Origin: Candidatus Thalassarchaeum sp.
Lineage (GTDB): Archaea > Thermoplasmatota > Poseidoniia > Poseidoniales > Thalassarchaeaceae
Direction of reading: 5' to 3'
Assembly (NCBI GenBank): GCA_030748335.1
Contig: JASMMD010000015.1
Location: forward strand, 1 to 34,524
DNA length: 34,524 nucleotides
Made by a program: the position numbers and the translations under genes. The notes under the pieces are model-generated. The model was not told the DNA's origin. It worked only from the letters and a program-made list of their open reading frames with translations, and ran no database searches. Shown here piece by piece: positions 8,242-15,426 of the stretch; positions within the stretch are counted from its first letter, which is position 1; each line of letters opens with the position of its first letter.

Positions 8242-8451
8242 TCACTCGCTTTCGCTGGCGGCTTCCTCGCTGACTCCACCCCTATCCATGTCCCTCTCGG
8301 CTTCCGAAGGGTTCCTGATCTCACTGACTGCCATCTCGTACTCGCCCTTGGCCAATCCAAGGCTGCGGGCCAACTCGGGTATCTTCTTGGCGCCGAAGAA
8401 CAGCACCGCGATTCCTATCAGAATTGCCATCTCGGTGGTCCCTACTGCCAT
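8242..8451 (-). CDS. tatA: TatA/TatE-type twin-arginine translocase component
   Basis: A 69-residue protein with an N-terminal membrane helix (MAILIGIAVLFFGAKKIPELARSLG) that contains the TatA FG hinge followed by an amphipathic helix, then an acidic tail. TatA oligomers form the passage for folded twin-arginine substrates across the membrane. TatC is not in the window. The gene follows the moaD-like gene on the same strand after 55 bases. The tail is short and rich in Glu and Ser, as in many archaeal TatA proteins. Confidence 0.92.
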   Translation of the reverse strand: MAVGTTEMAILIGIAVLFFGAKKIPELARSLGLAKGEYEMAVSEIRNPSEAERDMDRGGVSEEAASESE

Positions 8452-8506
8452 GCTATCGGCCTTAGGTGGAAGCGTTCTCGTTCAAATGCTTCGGCTCAGT
8501 AATCCC

Positions 8507-8743
8507 CTAACCGCCAGAAACCGGAGGAAGGAATGCCACCTCGGAAGAATCAGCCAAGGGATCTTTCAGGGATGCTCCTATCTGTCCGTCGATTGCCACT
8601 CGGAGACCCGAATTCAAGAATTCTGAGAGCTCAAACCTGTCGATCAACTGCTCGGCCGTGGTCCCAAGCTCGAGGGCAACCTCAATCTCGCGCTCGCCGA
8701 GTCTCTCGGCCAAAGGGCCAAAGAACAGCATCCTAATCTTCAC
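8507..8743 (-). CDS. moaD: MoaD-like ubiquitin-fold sulfur carrier
   Basis: About 78 residues with a beta-grasp pattern (KIRMLFFGPLAERLGEREIEV), ending in FLPPVSGG. The terminal Gly-Gly is what becomes adenylated and thiocarboxylated in MoaD, the small subunit of molybdopterin synthase, and in archaeal SAMP modifiers. The ORF track starts at ATG 8764, but GTG 8743 gives the usual family N-terminus and has an AACTATGG element about 25 bases upstream. A second Gly-Gly ubiquitin-like gene occurs at 32121-32342, so this one could serve molybdopterin synthesis, tRNA thiolation or protein modification. No molybdopterin genes flank it. Confidence 0.85.
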   Translation of the reverse strand: MKIRMLFFGPLAERLGEREIEVALELGTTAEQLIDRFELSEFLNSGLRVAIDGQIGASLKDPLADSSEVAFLPPVSGG

Positions 8744-8811
8744 GGCCCTGCCTGAGCCAGCCATAGTTGTCCGAGCCCAGCCGCTCCCATCAACCCATCT
8801 GCCTCGCAGGG

Positions 8812-8819
8812 ACTATACC
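8812..8819 (+). promoter_or_regulatory. Candidate TATA box for the HAD phosphatase
   Basis: ACTATACC is centred about 26 bases before ATG 8841, which fits a leaderless transcript and favours that start over ATG 8835 or the far-upstream ORF-track start. Confidence 0.5.
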
Positions 8820-8840
8820 GCGAACGCGCCGCGCATGGGC

Positions 8841-9533
8841 ATGGTCGAGATTTCGGCGGTGGTCTTCGACTGCGACGGGGTGCTGACCGACAACGGCTCC
8901 TCATGGCAGAACATTCACGACAACTTCGGGACCGAGAATCTTGATACTCTAGAGCGCTTCCTAAATCGCGAGATTAGCGATGACGAGTTCATGGCCGATG
9001 ACATACGGTTGTGGACCGCTGTCCAACCACGCATACACCGCGATGACATCATGCGATGCTACTCTGGAATTACGCTGATGACGGGGGCACGCGATGTTGT
9101 GCGCGAACTGCAGAGCAGGGGGATTTTCGTTGCCATCGTCTCTGCCGGCGTCGATGTCTTCGTCGGAGCCATAGCATCGATGCTTGAGGTGGATGACTGG
9201 GTCGCCAACGGCTTCGACTGGGATGAGGAGAGTTGGTTGCGCGGACCCTCGCCCGCTAGGGTCAACTCGCACGAGAAGGGCGTGTTGGTCGAGAAGCTCT
9301 CTCGAATTGAGGGGATTGAGGCGCAGGGCATCGTTTCGGTGGGAGATTCCAGCACCGACCTCTCAATGATGATTCCCGGCTCGCGGTTCATTGGCTTCAA
9401 CCCAGCCCGGCAGAGGGCAGTGGATGCATTCGAGGAGGCAGGGGTCCCGATGGTGAAAGGCAACGACCTGCGTGACATCTGGGTGCACCTGTTCGACGGT
9501 GAGGCGTTTCCGGACTCAGGCGAAGGGGATTGA
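8841..9533 (+). CDS. HAD-family phosphatase, phosphoserine phosphatase-like
   Basis: About 230 residues. All four HAD motifs are visible: VFDCDGVLTDNG (nucleophile and acid aspartates), VSAGVD, the lysine in HEKGVL, and VGDSSTDLSMM. The small helical cap and the overall layout resemble SerB/MtnX-type enzymes, so phosphoserine phosphatase is the first guess, but the substrate is not fixed by motifs. The ORF track extends the gene to 8658 across the moaD-like gene; the TATA element at 8812-8819 and the HAD strand position support 8841. Its 3' end overlaps the 3' end of the DNA polymerase gene by 18 bases. Confidence 0.82.
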   Translation: MVEISAVVFDCDGVLTDNGSSWQNIHDNFGTENLDTLERFLNREISDDEFMADDIRLWTAVQPRIHRDDIMRCYSGITLMTGARDVVRELQSRGIFVAIVSAGVDVFVGAIASMLEVDDWVANGFDWDEESWLRGPSPARVNSHEKGVLVEKLSRIEGIEAQGIVSVGDSSTDLSMMIPGSRFIGFNPARQRAVDAFEEAGVPMVKGNDLRDIWVHLFDGEAFPDSGEGD

Positions 9534-11135
9534 GGCCGTGGCGTGGGTGTGGAGATTCACCACCGTCAGAATGCATGGCTTGGGCTGGAACCCCAACATC
9601 CTCTGGTAGTCGGTCTGATCCTGCCAAGTGGAGCTGTGAACCAATGTGGTGCCCTTGTGGTTGCCGACGTAGTGCCCGTGCACATGACCGGTGACGAAGA
9701 TATCAGGCACCGTGGAGATGACCATGCGATCCTCGGGCTCTGGTGACAGCGGGGTCTTACCACCCCATGACGGGGCCAGGTGCCTGCGTTCCATCATCGC
9801 CCTCATCGCCAGTTCCGGCGAGGAGTAGGTGACTGAACGCAACCCCGCCACGAAGTCGTCGATGCTCTTCCCATGGTAAGACAGTACGCGGACGCCGTGT
9901 AGGCTGAAGTCGCAGGGGTTGCCGACGAACACGGCGTCTGAATAGTCCTGCTGCACCTCCGGGTCGAGGGCTGGTTGCGGCTCTGCGGGGCGGACCGCGT
10001 CATGATTGCCAGGTAGGATCATCACATCGACCCAGTCTGGAAGTCGCTCTAGGAGCCTCGCCAGCTCGCCGTATTGGTTGAATAGGTCCTTGATTGCCAA
10101 ATGGCGCTCTTGGCCCGGGTAGATTCCGACCCCATCCACTCCATCGCCGCTCAGAACGAAGTACTTCACGGTCCGAGCCAAGGGATCCGTCCTGAACCAC
10201 TCGATCATCTTCTCCCACTGCGGGGCGAGGAAGGTCTTACTGCCCACGTGGACGTCAGACAGGAAGGCAGCCGAGACGGCCTCGGACTCGCTTGCTGCGG
10301 ATTTCGAGTGCCTCCCCAGAGGAGGCATGTGGATGTCGCTGACCGAGAAGTACGGGTCCCTGTTGCCAATTACGAAGTGTCCGCTGACGCCAACGACGTC
10401 GTCGTTCATCAGGCCATCTATCGAGGGGTGGAACCCGGATGCCCCTGATGGTTCCTTCAACATGCACCTAATCTGCATCGAGTCGTCCTCTATGTCGAAC
10501 CAGAGGTACCCTCCCTTGGACCACCTGTCAACACTGACCAGTCCGACCAGAGTCACCTCGTAGTCCCGGCTGGAATGCCGCTGCCTGTTGCGCCACGCCT
10601 CCGAGATACTGATTGGACGGCGCGGCAGTGCCCTTCCGGCAATCATCATCTGACGTATCTGACTCAGTCTGTCCGAGAAGCACGACCGGATGTCCTGCAT
10701 CTTACCCTGCGTGGTCGAGCGCCCCGTGATGTCGAAGTGTATCTCAATCTCCGCGTCGACGTCCTTGGCCTGCATCGGGAAATCGTCGAGACTGTAGTGG
10801 TCTAGCCCATGGCGACGCACAGGTGGAGCGAGCACCTGGGCTCCGACTGGTGCTAGGGTCCGGCCAATGGCCGAGTGGCTTTCCGGGTCCGGCAGGGTCG
10901 CCTGCTCGGACCTTGGCGTGGGAGGGGCTTCGATAACATCGTCGGTCGGAACCAGGGTCAGGATCTCATCCACGGTCCTCTCGCTCAGCATGACCACGTT
11001 CGACCTCTGGGCGGCCTCGATTAGGGGCGAGATGTCTGAGAGGCGTTGGATCCTCTCTTGCGCGGCCCTGCCGACTACGAGGAGGCCTGCAGCGGTCAGT
11101 TGGCGCTGCATCTCAGCCCATTCGCCATCGGCCAT
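9516..11135 (-). CDS. polB: Family D DNA polymerase small subunit (DP1)
   Basis: A 539-residue protein. The first ~60 residues form a helical region, a low-complexity linker follows, residues ~190-275 look like the OB fold, and the C-terminal part is a calcineurin-like phosphoesterase. The metal-binding motifs are intact: LSDVHVGSK, LSGDGVDGVG, LPGNHDAVRP and TGHVHGHYV. DP1 provides 3'-5' proofreading and partners the DP2 catalytic subunit of the archaeal replicative PolD, not seen here. Upstream on the same strand is cinA, 72 bases away, with a strong inverted repeat in between, so DP1 may have its own promoter. The identification is firm. Confidence 0.95.
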   Translation of the reverse strand: MADGEWAEMQRQLTAAGLLVVGRAAQERIQRLSDISPLIEAAQRSNVVMLSERTVDEILTLVPTDDVIEAPPTPRSEQATLPDPESHSAIGRTLAPVGAQVLAPPVRRHGLDHYSLDDFPMQAKDVDAEIEIHFDITGRSTTQGKMQDIRSCFSDRLSQIRQMMIAGRALPRRPISISEAWRNRQRHSSRDYEVTLVGLVSVDRWSKGGYLWFDIEDDSMQIRCMLKEPSGASGFHPSIDGLMNDDVVGVSGHFVIGNRDPYFSVSDIHMPPLGRHSKSAASESEAVSAAFLSDVHVGSKTFLAPQWEKMIEWFRTDPLARTVKYFVLSGDGVDGVGIYPGQERHLAIKDLFNQYGELARLLERLPDWVDVMILPGNHDAVRPAEPQPALDPEVQQDYSDAVFVGNPCDFSLHGVRVLSYHGKSIDDFVAGLRSVTYSSPELAMRAMMERRHLAPSWGGKTPLSPEPEDRMVISTVPDIFVTGHVHGHYVGNHKGTTLVHSSTWQDQTDYQRMLGFQPKPCILTVVNLHTHATASIPFA

Positions 11136-11187
11136 CCTCAGCGGGTGGGCCGGGGCCGCTCATGATGATATCGCCGGAATTTCTCAG

Positions 11188-11206
11188 TCGGTGCCGTAGG
11201 CACCGA
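11188..11206. repeat. Perfect inverted repeat with C-TAC-G centre, between cinA and DP1
   Basis: On the minus strand TCGGTGCC-TAC-GGCACCGA is a perfect 8-base inverted repeat around a 3-base centre. It begins 1 base after the cinA stop and lies ~20 bases before a TATC-rich stretch that could be the DP1 promoter. No T-run follows. It shares its TAC centre and C-G closing pair with the repeats at 23696 and 29735. Confidence 0.8.
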
Positions 11207-11207
11207 T

Positions 11208-11897
11208 TCAGTCGTCCCAGTCTGTGAGTGAGGCGAGGTCAACCTCGGATATCTCCTCGGCCACCGTCTTCTTGCTACTTTGCCAGCCCATGCTGCCCTC
11301 CCACTCTTCGTCGGAGGGATCGAAATCGGAGGTATCAACCTCGGAGTCCTCAGTTTGCCTCTCGGATGCTTCGGACTCAGAGATCTGGTTCCCTTCAACC
11401 CTATCTAGGGCCTCAAGCGTGAGTCTGAGGGCGAAGGCTGCGAAGGAGCGTTTGTTATCCAGACGGTCATTCTCTCCGTAGTCCATCCGCCTGACTAAGA
11501 AGTAATCCTCAGTCACCACTGCCACGTGAACCCGGCCGACCTCCTTGTCTGGCGTGGATCCCCCTGGACCGGCAATTCCGGTTATGCCGATAGCAACGTC
11601 TGAGTCCGACTGATAGCGCGCTCCTCTGGCCATCTGAACCGCGACCTCGTGCGAGACGGCCCCGGCCTCGCCCTCATCGAAAGCAGTCTTCTCGACCCCG
11701 AGTTCGCGCATCTTGGAGTCGTTGGAGTACACCACCCATCCCTGCTTGAACCACTCGGAGGCGCCTGAGATGTCGGTTATCAGCGAAGCCAGCAACCCGC
11801 CCGTGCACGACTCGGCTGTAGATACCGTCCAGCCACGCTTGCGAAGCCGGCGGGTCACCCGGGATGCCAGTCCCGCAGTCTCTTCGACCACGTTCAC
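11208..11897 (-). CDS. CinA C-terminal domain amidase (NMN deamidase-like) with acidic tail
   Basis: A 229-residue protein. Residues ~1-165 match the CinA C-terminal domain (PncC), with STAESCTGGLLASLITDISG, WVVYSNDSKMRELGV and GITGIAGPGGSTPDKEVG all present. Characterised members deamidate nicotinamide mononucleotide to nicotinate mononucleotide in pyridine nucleotide recycling. The N-terminal COG1058 domain of full CinA is absent, as in many stand-alone proteins. The last ~60 residues are a Glu/Asp/Ser-rich tail (SESEASERQTEDSEVD), not part of the family. The start is GTG 11897 within a CCGGCCATGGCCGG palindrome; GTG 11891 is possible. Directly upstream is tRNA-Val on the same strand. Confidence 0.88.
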   Translation of the reverse strand: MNVVEETAGLASRVTRRLRKRGWTVSTAESCTGGLLASLITDISGASEWFKQGWVVYSNDSKMRELGVEKTAFDEGEAGAVSHEVAVQMARGARYQSDSDVAIGITGIAGPGGSTPDKEVGRVHVAVVTEDYFLVRRMDYGENDRLDNKRSFAAFALRLTLEALDRVEGNQISESEASERQTEDSEVDTSDFDPSDEEWEGSMGWQSSKKTVAEEISEVDLASLTDWDD

Positions 11898-11910
11898 CGG
11901 CCATGGCCGG
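11897..11910. repeat. 14-base palindrome at the cinA start
   Basis: CCGGCCATGGCCGG is a perfect palindrome overlapping the cinA start codon. On its upstream side lies a second small inverted repeat (ACTCT-TG-AGAGT, 11912-11923). They may form structure near the start or bind a regulator; nothing more can be said. Confidence 0.4.
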
Positions 11911-11952
11911 CACTCTTGAGAGTTTCACTCGGAGAACTGAGGTTCAAGTTGG

Positions 11953-12025
11953 TGGGCCCGACCGGAATTGAACCGGTGATCTTCGCTTTGTAAGAGCGAC
12001 GTCATAACCCCTAGACCACGGGCCC
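11953..12025 (-). tRNA. tRNA-Val (anticodon TAC)
   Basis: On the minus strand GGGCCCG pairs with CGGGCCC, the anticodon stem TCGCT/AGCGA holds CTTACAA (anticodon TAC), and the T arm is ACCGG-TTCAATT-CCGGT. The discriminator is A and the next bases (11952-11950) read CCA, so the tail is encoded. No intron is visible. A GATTTGAA stretch ~28 bases upstream is a possible TATA box and overlaps the 5' end of the divergent PCMT-like gene. Confidence 0.95.
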
Positions 12026-12045
12026 CGGGAGGACGAAGAGGCGTT

Positions 12046-13083
12046 GTGTTCAAATCCCCTCCGGCACAATGGAGGTTCAGAGAGGGTCACGTGGAAGGTA
12101 TCCAGGACTTAGTCGAACGGCTCAGGGCGGCAGGGGTGCCGGTCGACGAGGGCGTGGCCGAGGCCATGAGGTCGGTAGACCCGCGGGACTTCACCGACCA
12201 CGACACCGAGTTGTTCCTGATGGACAGGCCGGTACCATTCCTAGTTACGCAAAACGGGGCGGCCAAGACCATCTCGGCCCCGCACATGGTCGCGACTCTG
12301 CTGCACCACCTAGAGATCAGGGAGGGGCAGCACGTCCTCCTGCTCGGTTCCAAGGGCGGGTACCTCGCCTCGCTGCTCGATTGCATGCTCGGACCGAATG
12401 GAGTTGTGACTGTTATCGAACCTCACCCAGAGGTCTTGTGGCATACTCAAGATAGGCTGGAGGCATATGGTTCGATGGGGCTGCTGAGGGCGTTGCCTCC
12501 CGATTCCCTTGAGGGCTGGGCGGACTTCAACAGGCGAGTGGACAGGGTGCTTGTCACCGGAGCCATCAGGATGCTGCCGTCCGAGGTCGAGGCGCTGGTC
12601 GAGGACGGGGGCTTCGCTCTCGGACCGTTCGGAGGTCCGGTCCACCAGAGGCTGCTCAAGAAAGAAAGGCAGGGGAATGCGTGGTTCGACACCGATCTCG
12701 GGGGTGTGGTCTTCGGGCCGATGGACCTCTCTGAAGCCGAGAGATCTCCCTTGGACCCGCTTTCCCTCGCCGAGCACCTTGAGGACCTTCTAGGCCTGAT
12801 GGCAGAACTGAATGAGATTGATGATGGGTCGCTCGATAGGTTGGAGGGACTCATTATCGCTCTCAGAGAACTCCCTGCCGATCTGCCCCTGCTGAGCGAG
12901 GACTCCAGCGAGGACGAAATTCTGGAGCATCCGGTGATGGAGCTGCTGATGATGGAGATGGAGTGGCTTGGTCCGATGTGGCCTCTGTTCGGCGATTTCC
13001 TGTCGGTCGAGATGTCTAGCCCGGGATCTCCTGACGATGATGACGAGGGTATGATTGGGGGTCATGAGGACCTCGTGCCCTAG
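12046..13083 (+). CDS. Protein-L-isoaspartate methyltransferase-like protein with C-terminal extension
   Basis: A 345-residue protein whose first ~210 residues resemble PCMT: helical QDLVERLRAAGVPVDEGVAEAM, then AKTISAPHMVATLLHHLEI, then the SAM motif I region. That motif reads VLLLGSKGGYLASLL where the family has a G-x-G-x-GY loop, so SAM binding is weakened or altered. True PCMT repairs isoaspartyl residues in aged proteins. The last ~130 residues are an acidic helical extension (DLPLLSEDSSEDEILEHP) not found in PCMT. The GTG at 12046 is the outer start; GTG 12091 follows GAGGG and gives a more family-like N-terminus. Activity is doubtful. Confidence 0.7.
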   Translation: MFKSPPAQWRFREGHVEGIQDLVERLRAAGVPVDEGVAEAMRSVDPRDFTDHDTELFLMDRPVPFLVTQNGAAKTISAPHMVATLLHHLEIREGQHVLLLGSKGGYLASLLDCMLGPNGVVTVIEPHPEVLWHTQDRLEAYGSMGLLRALPPDSLEGWADFNRRVDRVLVTGAIRMLPSEVEALVEDGGFALGPFGGPVHQRLLKKERQGNAWFDTDLGGVVFGPMDLSEAERSPLDPLSLAEHLEDLLGLMAELNEIDDGSLDRLEGLIIALRELPADLPLLSEDSSEDEILEHPVMELLMMEMEWLGPMWPLFGDFLSVEMSSPGSPDDDDEGMIGGHEDLVP

Positions 13084-13087
13084 ACGA

Positions 13088-13501
13088 TTAATCGCCCATT
13101 GCCGGTTGCGATAGTCTCGACAGGGGTATCGAAATTGGCGGTAGGTGGTCAGACAGGAGGTGCCTAGACGTCTTTGGAGGTAACAGCTCGCCTGACAGCG
13201 CTGCCTGAATGACCTCTTCCTTCTCCAGTGAGTCGCGTCCGGAATTCGGCCAGACGGCTAGGGTCACCCTGTCGTCTTCTAGATAGTCGACGAGTACGCA
13301 CGGCAGGCACAGTAGTTCCATCCTTTCCGCCACCTTGGTCCGATGGTGGCCGTCCAGTATCGTCCCCGTTCTCCCATCGACTAGGAGGGGTTTGGTGTAT
13401 GCTCTCCATCGAAGTGTCATCTTCTCGAGGTTGTCGACCCTGTGCTCCTCTACCTGCTCATGGGGAAGCAGGGTCTCCAAGGGTACCAACTCGACCTTCA
13501 C
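13088..13501 (-). CDS. ParB/sulfiredoxin-fold protein, SerK (ADP-dependent serine kinase)-like
   Basis: A 137-residue protein with a ParB/Srx core: LEKMTLRWRAYTKPLLVDG then TILDGHHRTKVAERM, the DGHHR being the catalytic or nucleotide-binding motif. The end, VIQAALSGELLPPKTSRHLL, resembles the C-terminus of archaeal SerK, which phosphorylates free L-serine to O-phosphoserine for cysteine synthesis. SerK is about 240 residues, so this is a compact form lacking the middle insertion. From memory of that family I consider SerK-like more likely than chromosome-partitioning ParB: there is no helix-turn-helix region. A CATATT element lies ~26 bases before the GTG start. The gene is convergent with the PCMT-like gene and divergent from the CCA enzyme. 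Confidence 0.65.
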   Translation of the reverse strand: MKVELVPLETLLPHEQVEEHRVDNLEKMTLRWRAYTKPLLVDGRTGTILDGHHRTKVAERMELLCLPCVLVDYLEDDRVTLAVWPNSGRDSLEKEEVIQAALSGELLPPKTSRHLLSDHLPPISIPLSRLSQPAMGD

Positions 13502-13522
13502 AGGGAGCCGAAGGGCTGTTGG

Positions 13523-13531
13523 CCAATATGC
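13523..13531 (-). promoter_or_regulatory. Candidate TATA box for the SerK-like gene
   Basis: The minus strand reads GCATATTGG, centred 26 bases before GTG 13501, consistent with a leaderless transcript starting at GTG. Confidence 0.45.
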
Positions 13532-13574
13532 CTAACGCCCGAAGCAATCATGGCCGAAATGCCGTCGGCGTAAC

Positions 13575-14813
13575 ATGGAAGCCGTTGAAGATGGCATCGG
13601 AGAGGCCGATAGGCTGGTGCTGGAAGGGCTGCGCTCCGCCGGTGAGGCGTGGATTGTCGGTGGATGGGTCAGGGAGGCACTCTCGAGTCGTCACAAGACG
13701 GATATGGACATAGCCACCACATTGCTGCCTAACGAGGTTGAGGAGCTGTTTCCGCGTTCACTCATGGTGGGGGCGAAGTACGGTACGGTCATGGTCAGGC
13801 TCGACGAGTCAATCTCAGACGATACGTGGGAGGTCACCACGCTGCGCAGCGAAGGCAGTTACGGCGACGGTAGGAGACCGGATCAGGTCGAATTCGGGCA
13901 GAGCATAGAGGACGACTTGGCACGACGGGACTTCACCATCAATGCGATGGCCATCGACTCGAATGGCGATTTGATAGACCCGTTTGACGGTCGTTCCGAC
14001 CTCAAAGAGAGTGTTCTGCGTGCAGTAGGAGTGGCTGGAGAGAGACTTGGAGAGGACGGTCTTCGGATAATGAGGGCATACAGGTTCCTAGATTCCGCTG
14101 ATGGTATGCGAGGAATGGAAAGGTCGTTGAGGTCCGCTGTGAAGGACAACCTCGAGATGCTGGACGTAGTCTCACGAGAGAGGATTGGAGTCGAGATGAT
14201 GAGAATCCTCGGTGGACGGAATCCGGGAGAAGTGGTCTCGCAGATGCTCGAAGACGGCGTCATGGGCCGGGTCATGCCAGAAATCACATGCACCGCCGCG
14301 CCATCGTTCTGCGAGGACCCGATGGTCAATCTCGCTCTGCTGTGCAGCGATGAATTATCCGAGGGAGGTGTGCTGGCGGACAATCTGCGAAGCGCCTTGG
14401 TTCTAGCCAAGCAGCAGCTGCGTCTGGTATCATTCCTACACGACGCCCGGGACGCCCCCCTGTCTAACGAGATCGGAGGGCTTCGCCGCTTCCGAGCGGC
14501 CCTCCCTGCGGAGTGGCAAATCGCTTTCACTGCCTACTCGCTGGGACTGGGCAAGGATACCGAGGAATTCTCCGGGGCCCTAGAGACGCTGAGCCCCCTA
14601 ATCGCAGGCATCGCACCCCTAGTGGACGGGACAGCACTGGTCGAAGCAACCGGATTGGAACCGGGGCCGAGGATGGGACGTCTGAAGGGGCTGCTGCATC
14701 GGATTCAGGTGGAGCGCGACCTCTCGACTTCGGGCGAGGTGCTTTCGGTGCTAGACGAGTTGGACTGGAAAGACTCGGACTACGAGGACTGGTCGGCACT
14801 GGGCTGGCCCTAG
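13575..14813 (+). CDS. cca: CCA-adding enzyme / poly(A) polymerase family, class II (bacterial type)
   Basis: A 412-residue nucleotidyltransferase. The head has WIVGGWVREALSS followed by the catalytic DMDIAT, then ARRDFTINAMAID, LIDPFDGRSDL, EDGLRIMRAYRF and SRERIGVEM. These are the ordered motifs A-E of class II CCA-adding enzymes and bacterial poly(A) polymerases, which add or repair the 3' CCA of tRNA. Archaea normally use the unrelated class I enzyme, so this gene looks bacterial in origin. The C-terminal ~200 residues are helical, with no HD domain seen. It overlaps the stop of the GcvH-like gene by 4 bases. CCA addition versus A-addition alone cannot be decided by eye. Confidence 0.88.
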   Translation: MEAVEDGIGEADRLVLEGLRSAGEAWIVGGWVREALSSRHKTDMDIATTLLPNEVEELFPRSLMVGAKYGTVMVRLDESISDDTWEVTTLRSEGSYGDGRRPDQVEFGQSIEDDLARRDFTINAMAIDSNGDLIDPFDGRSDLKESVLRAVGVAGERLGEDGLRIMRAYRFLDSADGMRGMERSLRSAVKDNLEMLDVVSRERIGVEMMRILGGRNPGEVVSQMLEDGVMGRVMPEITCTAAPSFCEDPMVNLALLCSDELSEGGVLADNLRSALVLAKQQLRLVSFLHDARDAPLSNEIGGLRRFRAALPAEWQIAFTAYSLGLGKDTEEFSGALETLSPLIAGIAPLVDGTALVEATGLEPGPRMGRLKGLLHRIQVERDLSTSGEVLSVLDELDWKDSDYEDWSALGWP

Positions 14814-15313
14814 GGCAACTCGTTCAGCATCTCGATGTACTCGCCCTGGTCGAGAAACTGGTCCTCATCGAACTCGTGTGGCTGCACGATTACGCACCAA
14901 CCGTCCCCGTAGGCGTCATCGTTAAGCAGATCGGGGTTGTCCTCGACCTCTCCGTTCAGCTCCAATATCTTGCAGGGGAACGGGGCGTTGATCAGTAGGG
15001 TCTCTATCTCCCCTTCGAAGCTGGTCGTCAAGGTAATCAGCAGGTCCTCAACACCGACCTCGTCGCCACTACCCATGATTCTGAGGGTATCATCATCCGT
15101 GTCGTCGGCATCTGACTCGCCCTTGAACTCGCTGTCGTCCTCGGGTCGTGTGAGTACAACCCTGATGATTTCACCATACTCTGCACGGACGAACTCGCTG
15201 ATTCCGACCTTCACCGATTCCGCCTTGTCGTCTAAGGCCTGGAGCCATAGGTGCTCGAGCGTATACTTGCGATCATGGGCTATGCTGAACTCCGAATAGT
15301 CGCCGTCTACCAT
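14810..15313 (-). CDS. GcvH-like protein lacking the lipoyl lysine
   Basis: A 167-residue protein related to glycine cleavage H protein. The start YTLEHLWLQAL, then VKVGISEFVRAEYGEIIRV, and the end ILELNGEVEDNPDLLNDDAY with GWCVIVQP are all GcvH-like. In true GcvH a lysine in an E-S-V-K segment before the S-P-V turn carries lipoate; here the matching stretch reads EGEIETLLINAPFP with no lysine. An Asp/Ser-rich insertion (ESDADDTDDDT) splits the domain. It therefore probably does not carry lipoate and may have a structural or regulatory role. Other glycine cleavage genes are not nearby. It is divergent from the acyl-CoA dehydrogenase and convergent with cca. Confidence 0.75.
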   Translation of the reverse strand: MVDGDYSEFSIAHDRKYTLEHLWLQALDDKAESVKVGISEFVRAEYGEIIRVVLTRPEDDSEFKGESDADDTDDDTLRIMGSGDEVGVEDLLITLTTSFEGEIETLLINAPFPCKILELNGEVEDNPDLLNDDAYGDGWCVIVQPHEFDEDQFLDQGEYIEMLNELP

Positions 15314-15338
15314 GTTATACCGAACCGCGCGCTCAGAT

Positions 15339-15351
15339 GTTCAATTTGAAC
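15339..15351. promoter_or_regulatory. Possible operator in the divergent GcvH-like / acyl-CoA dehydrogenase promoter region
   Basis: GTTCAA-T-TTGAAC is a perfect inverted repeat in the 113-base space between the two divergent genes, about 30 bases from the GcvH-like start. Its A/T-rich centre may also act as the TATA region for that gene. A dimeric regulator controlling both directions is an inference. Confidence 0.4.
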
Positions 15352-15385
15352 TATTCGACTCAGACACCATGCGGATGACCACGAG

Positions 15386-15394
15386 ATATTAACA
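15386..15394 (+). promoter_or_regulatory. Candidate TATA box for the acyl-CoA dehydrogenase
   Basis: ATATTAAC lies ~38 bases before ATG 15427, leaving room for a short leader that contains GGGGAG just before the start as a possible ribosome-binding site. Confidence 0.45.
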
Positions 15395-15426
15395 AAGAAA
15401 CACGCCTCGGTCGCACGGGGAGAGCC

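Noticed and set aside
10161-10170. GAAGTACTTC-type palindrome
   Set aside because: It is a short palindrome within DP1 coding sequence with no sign of function.
13883-14530. 215-residue minus-strand ORF
   Set aside because: It is the antisense of the CCA enzyme, with low-complexity Ser/Arg composition typical of shadows.
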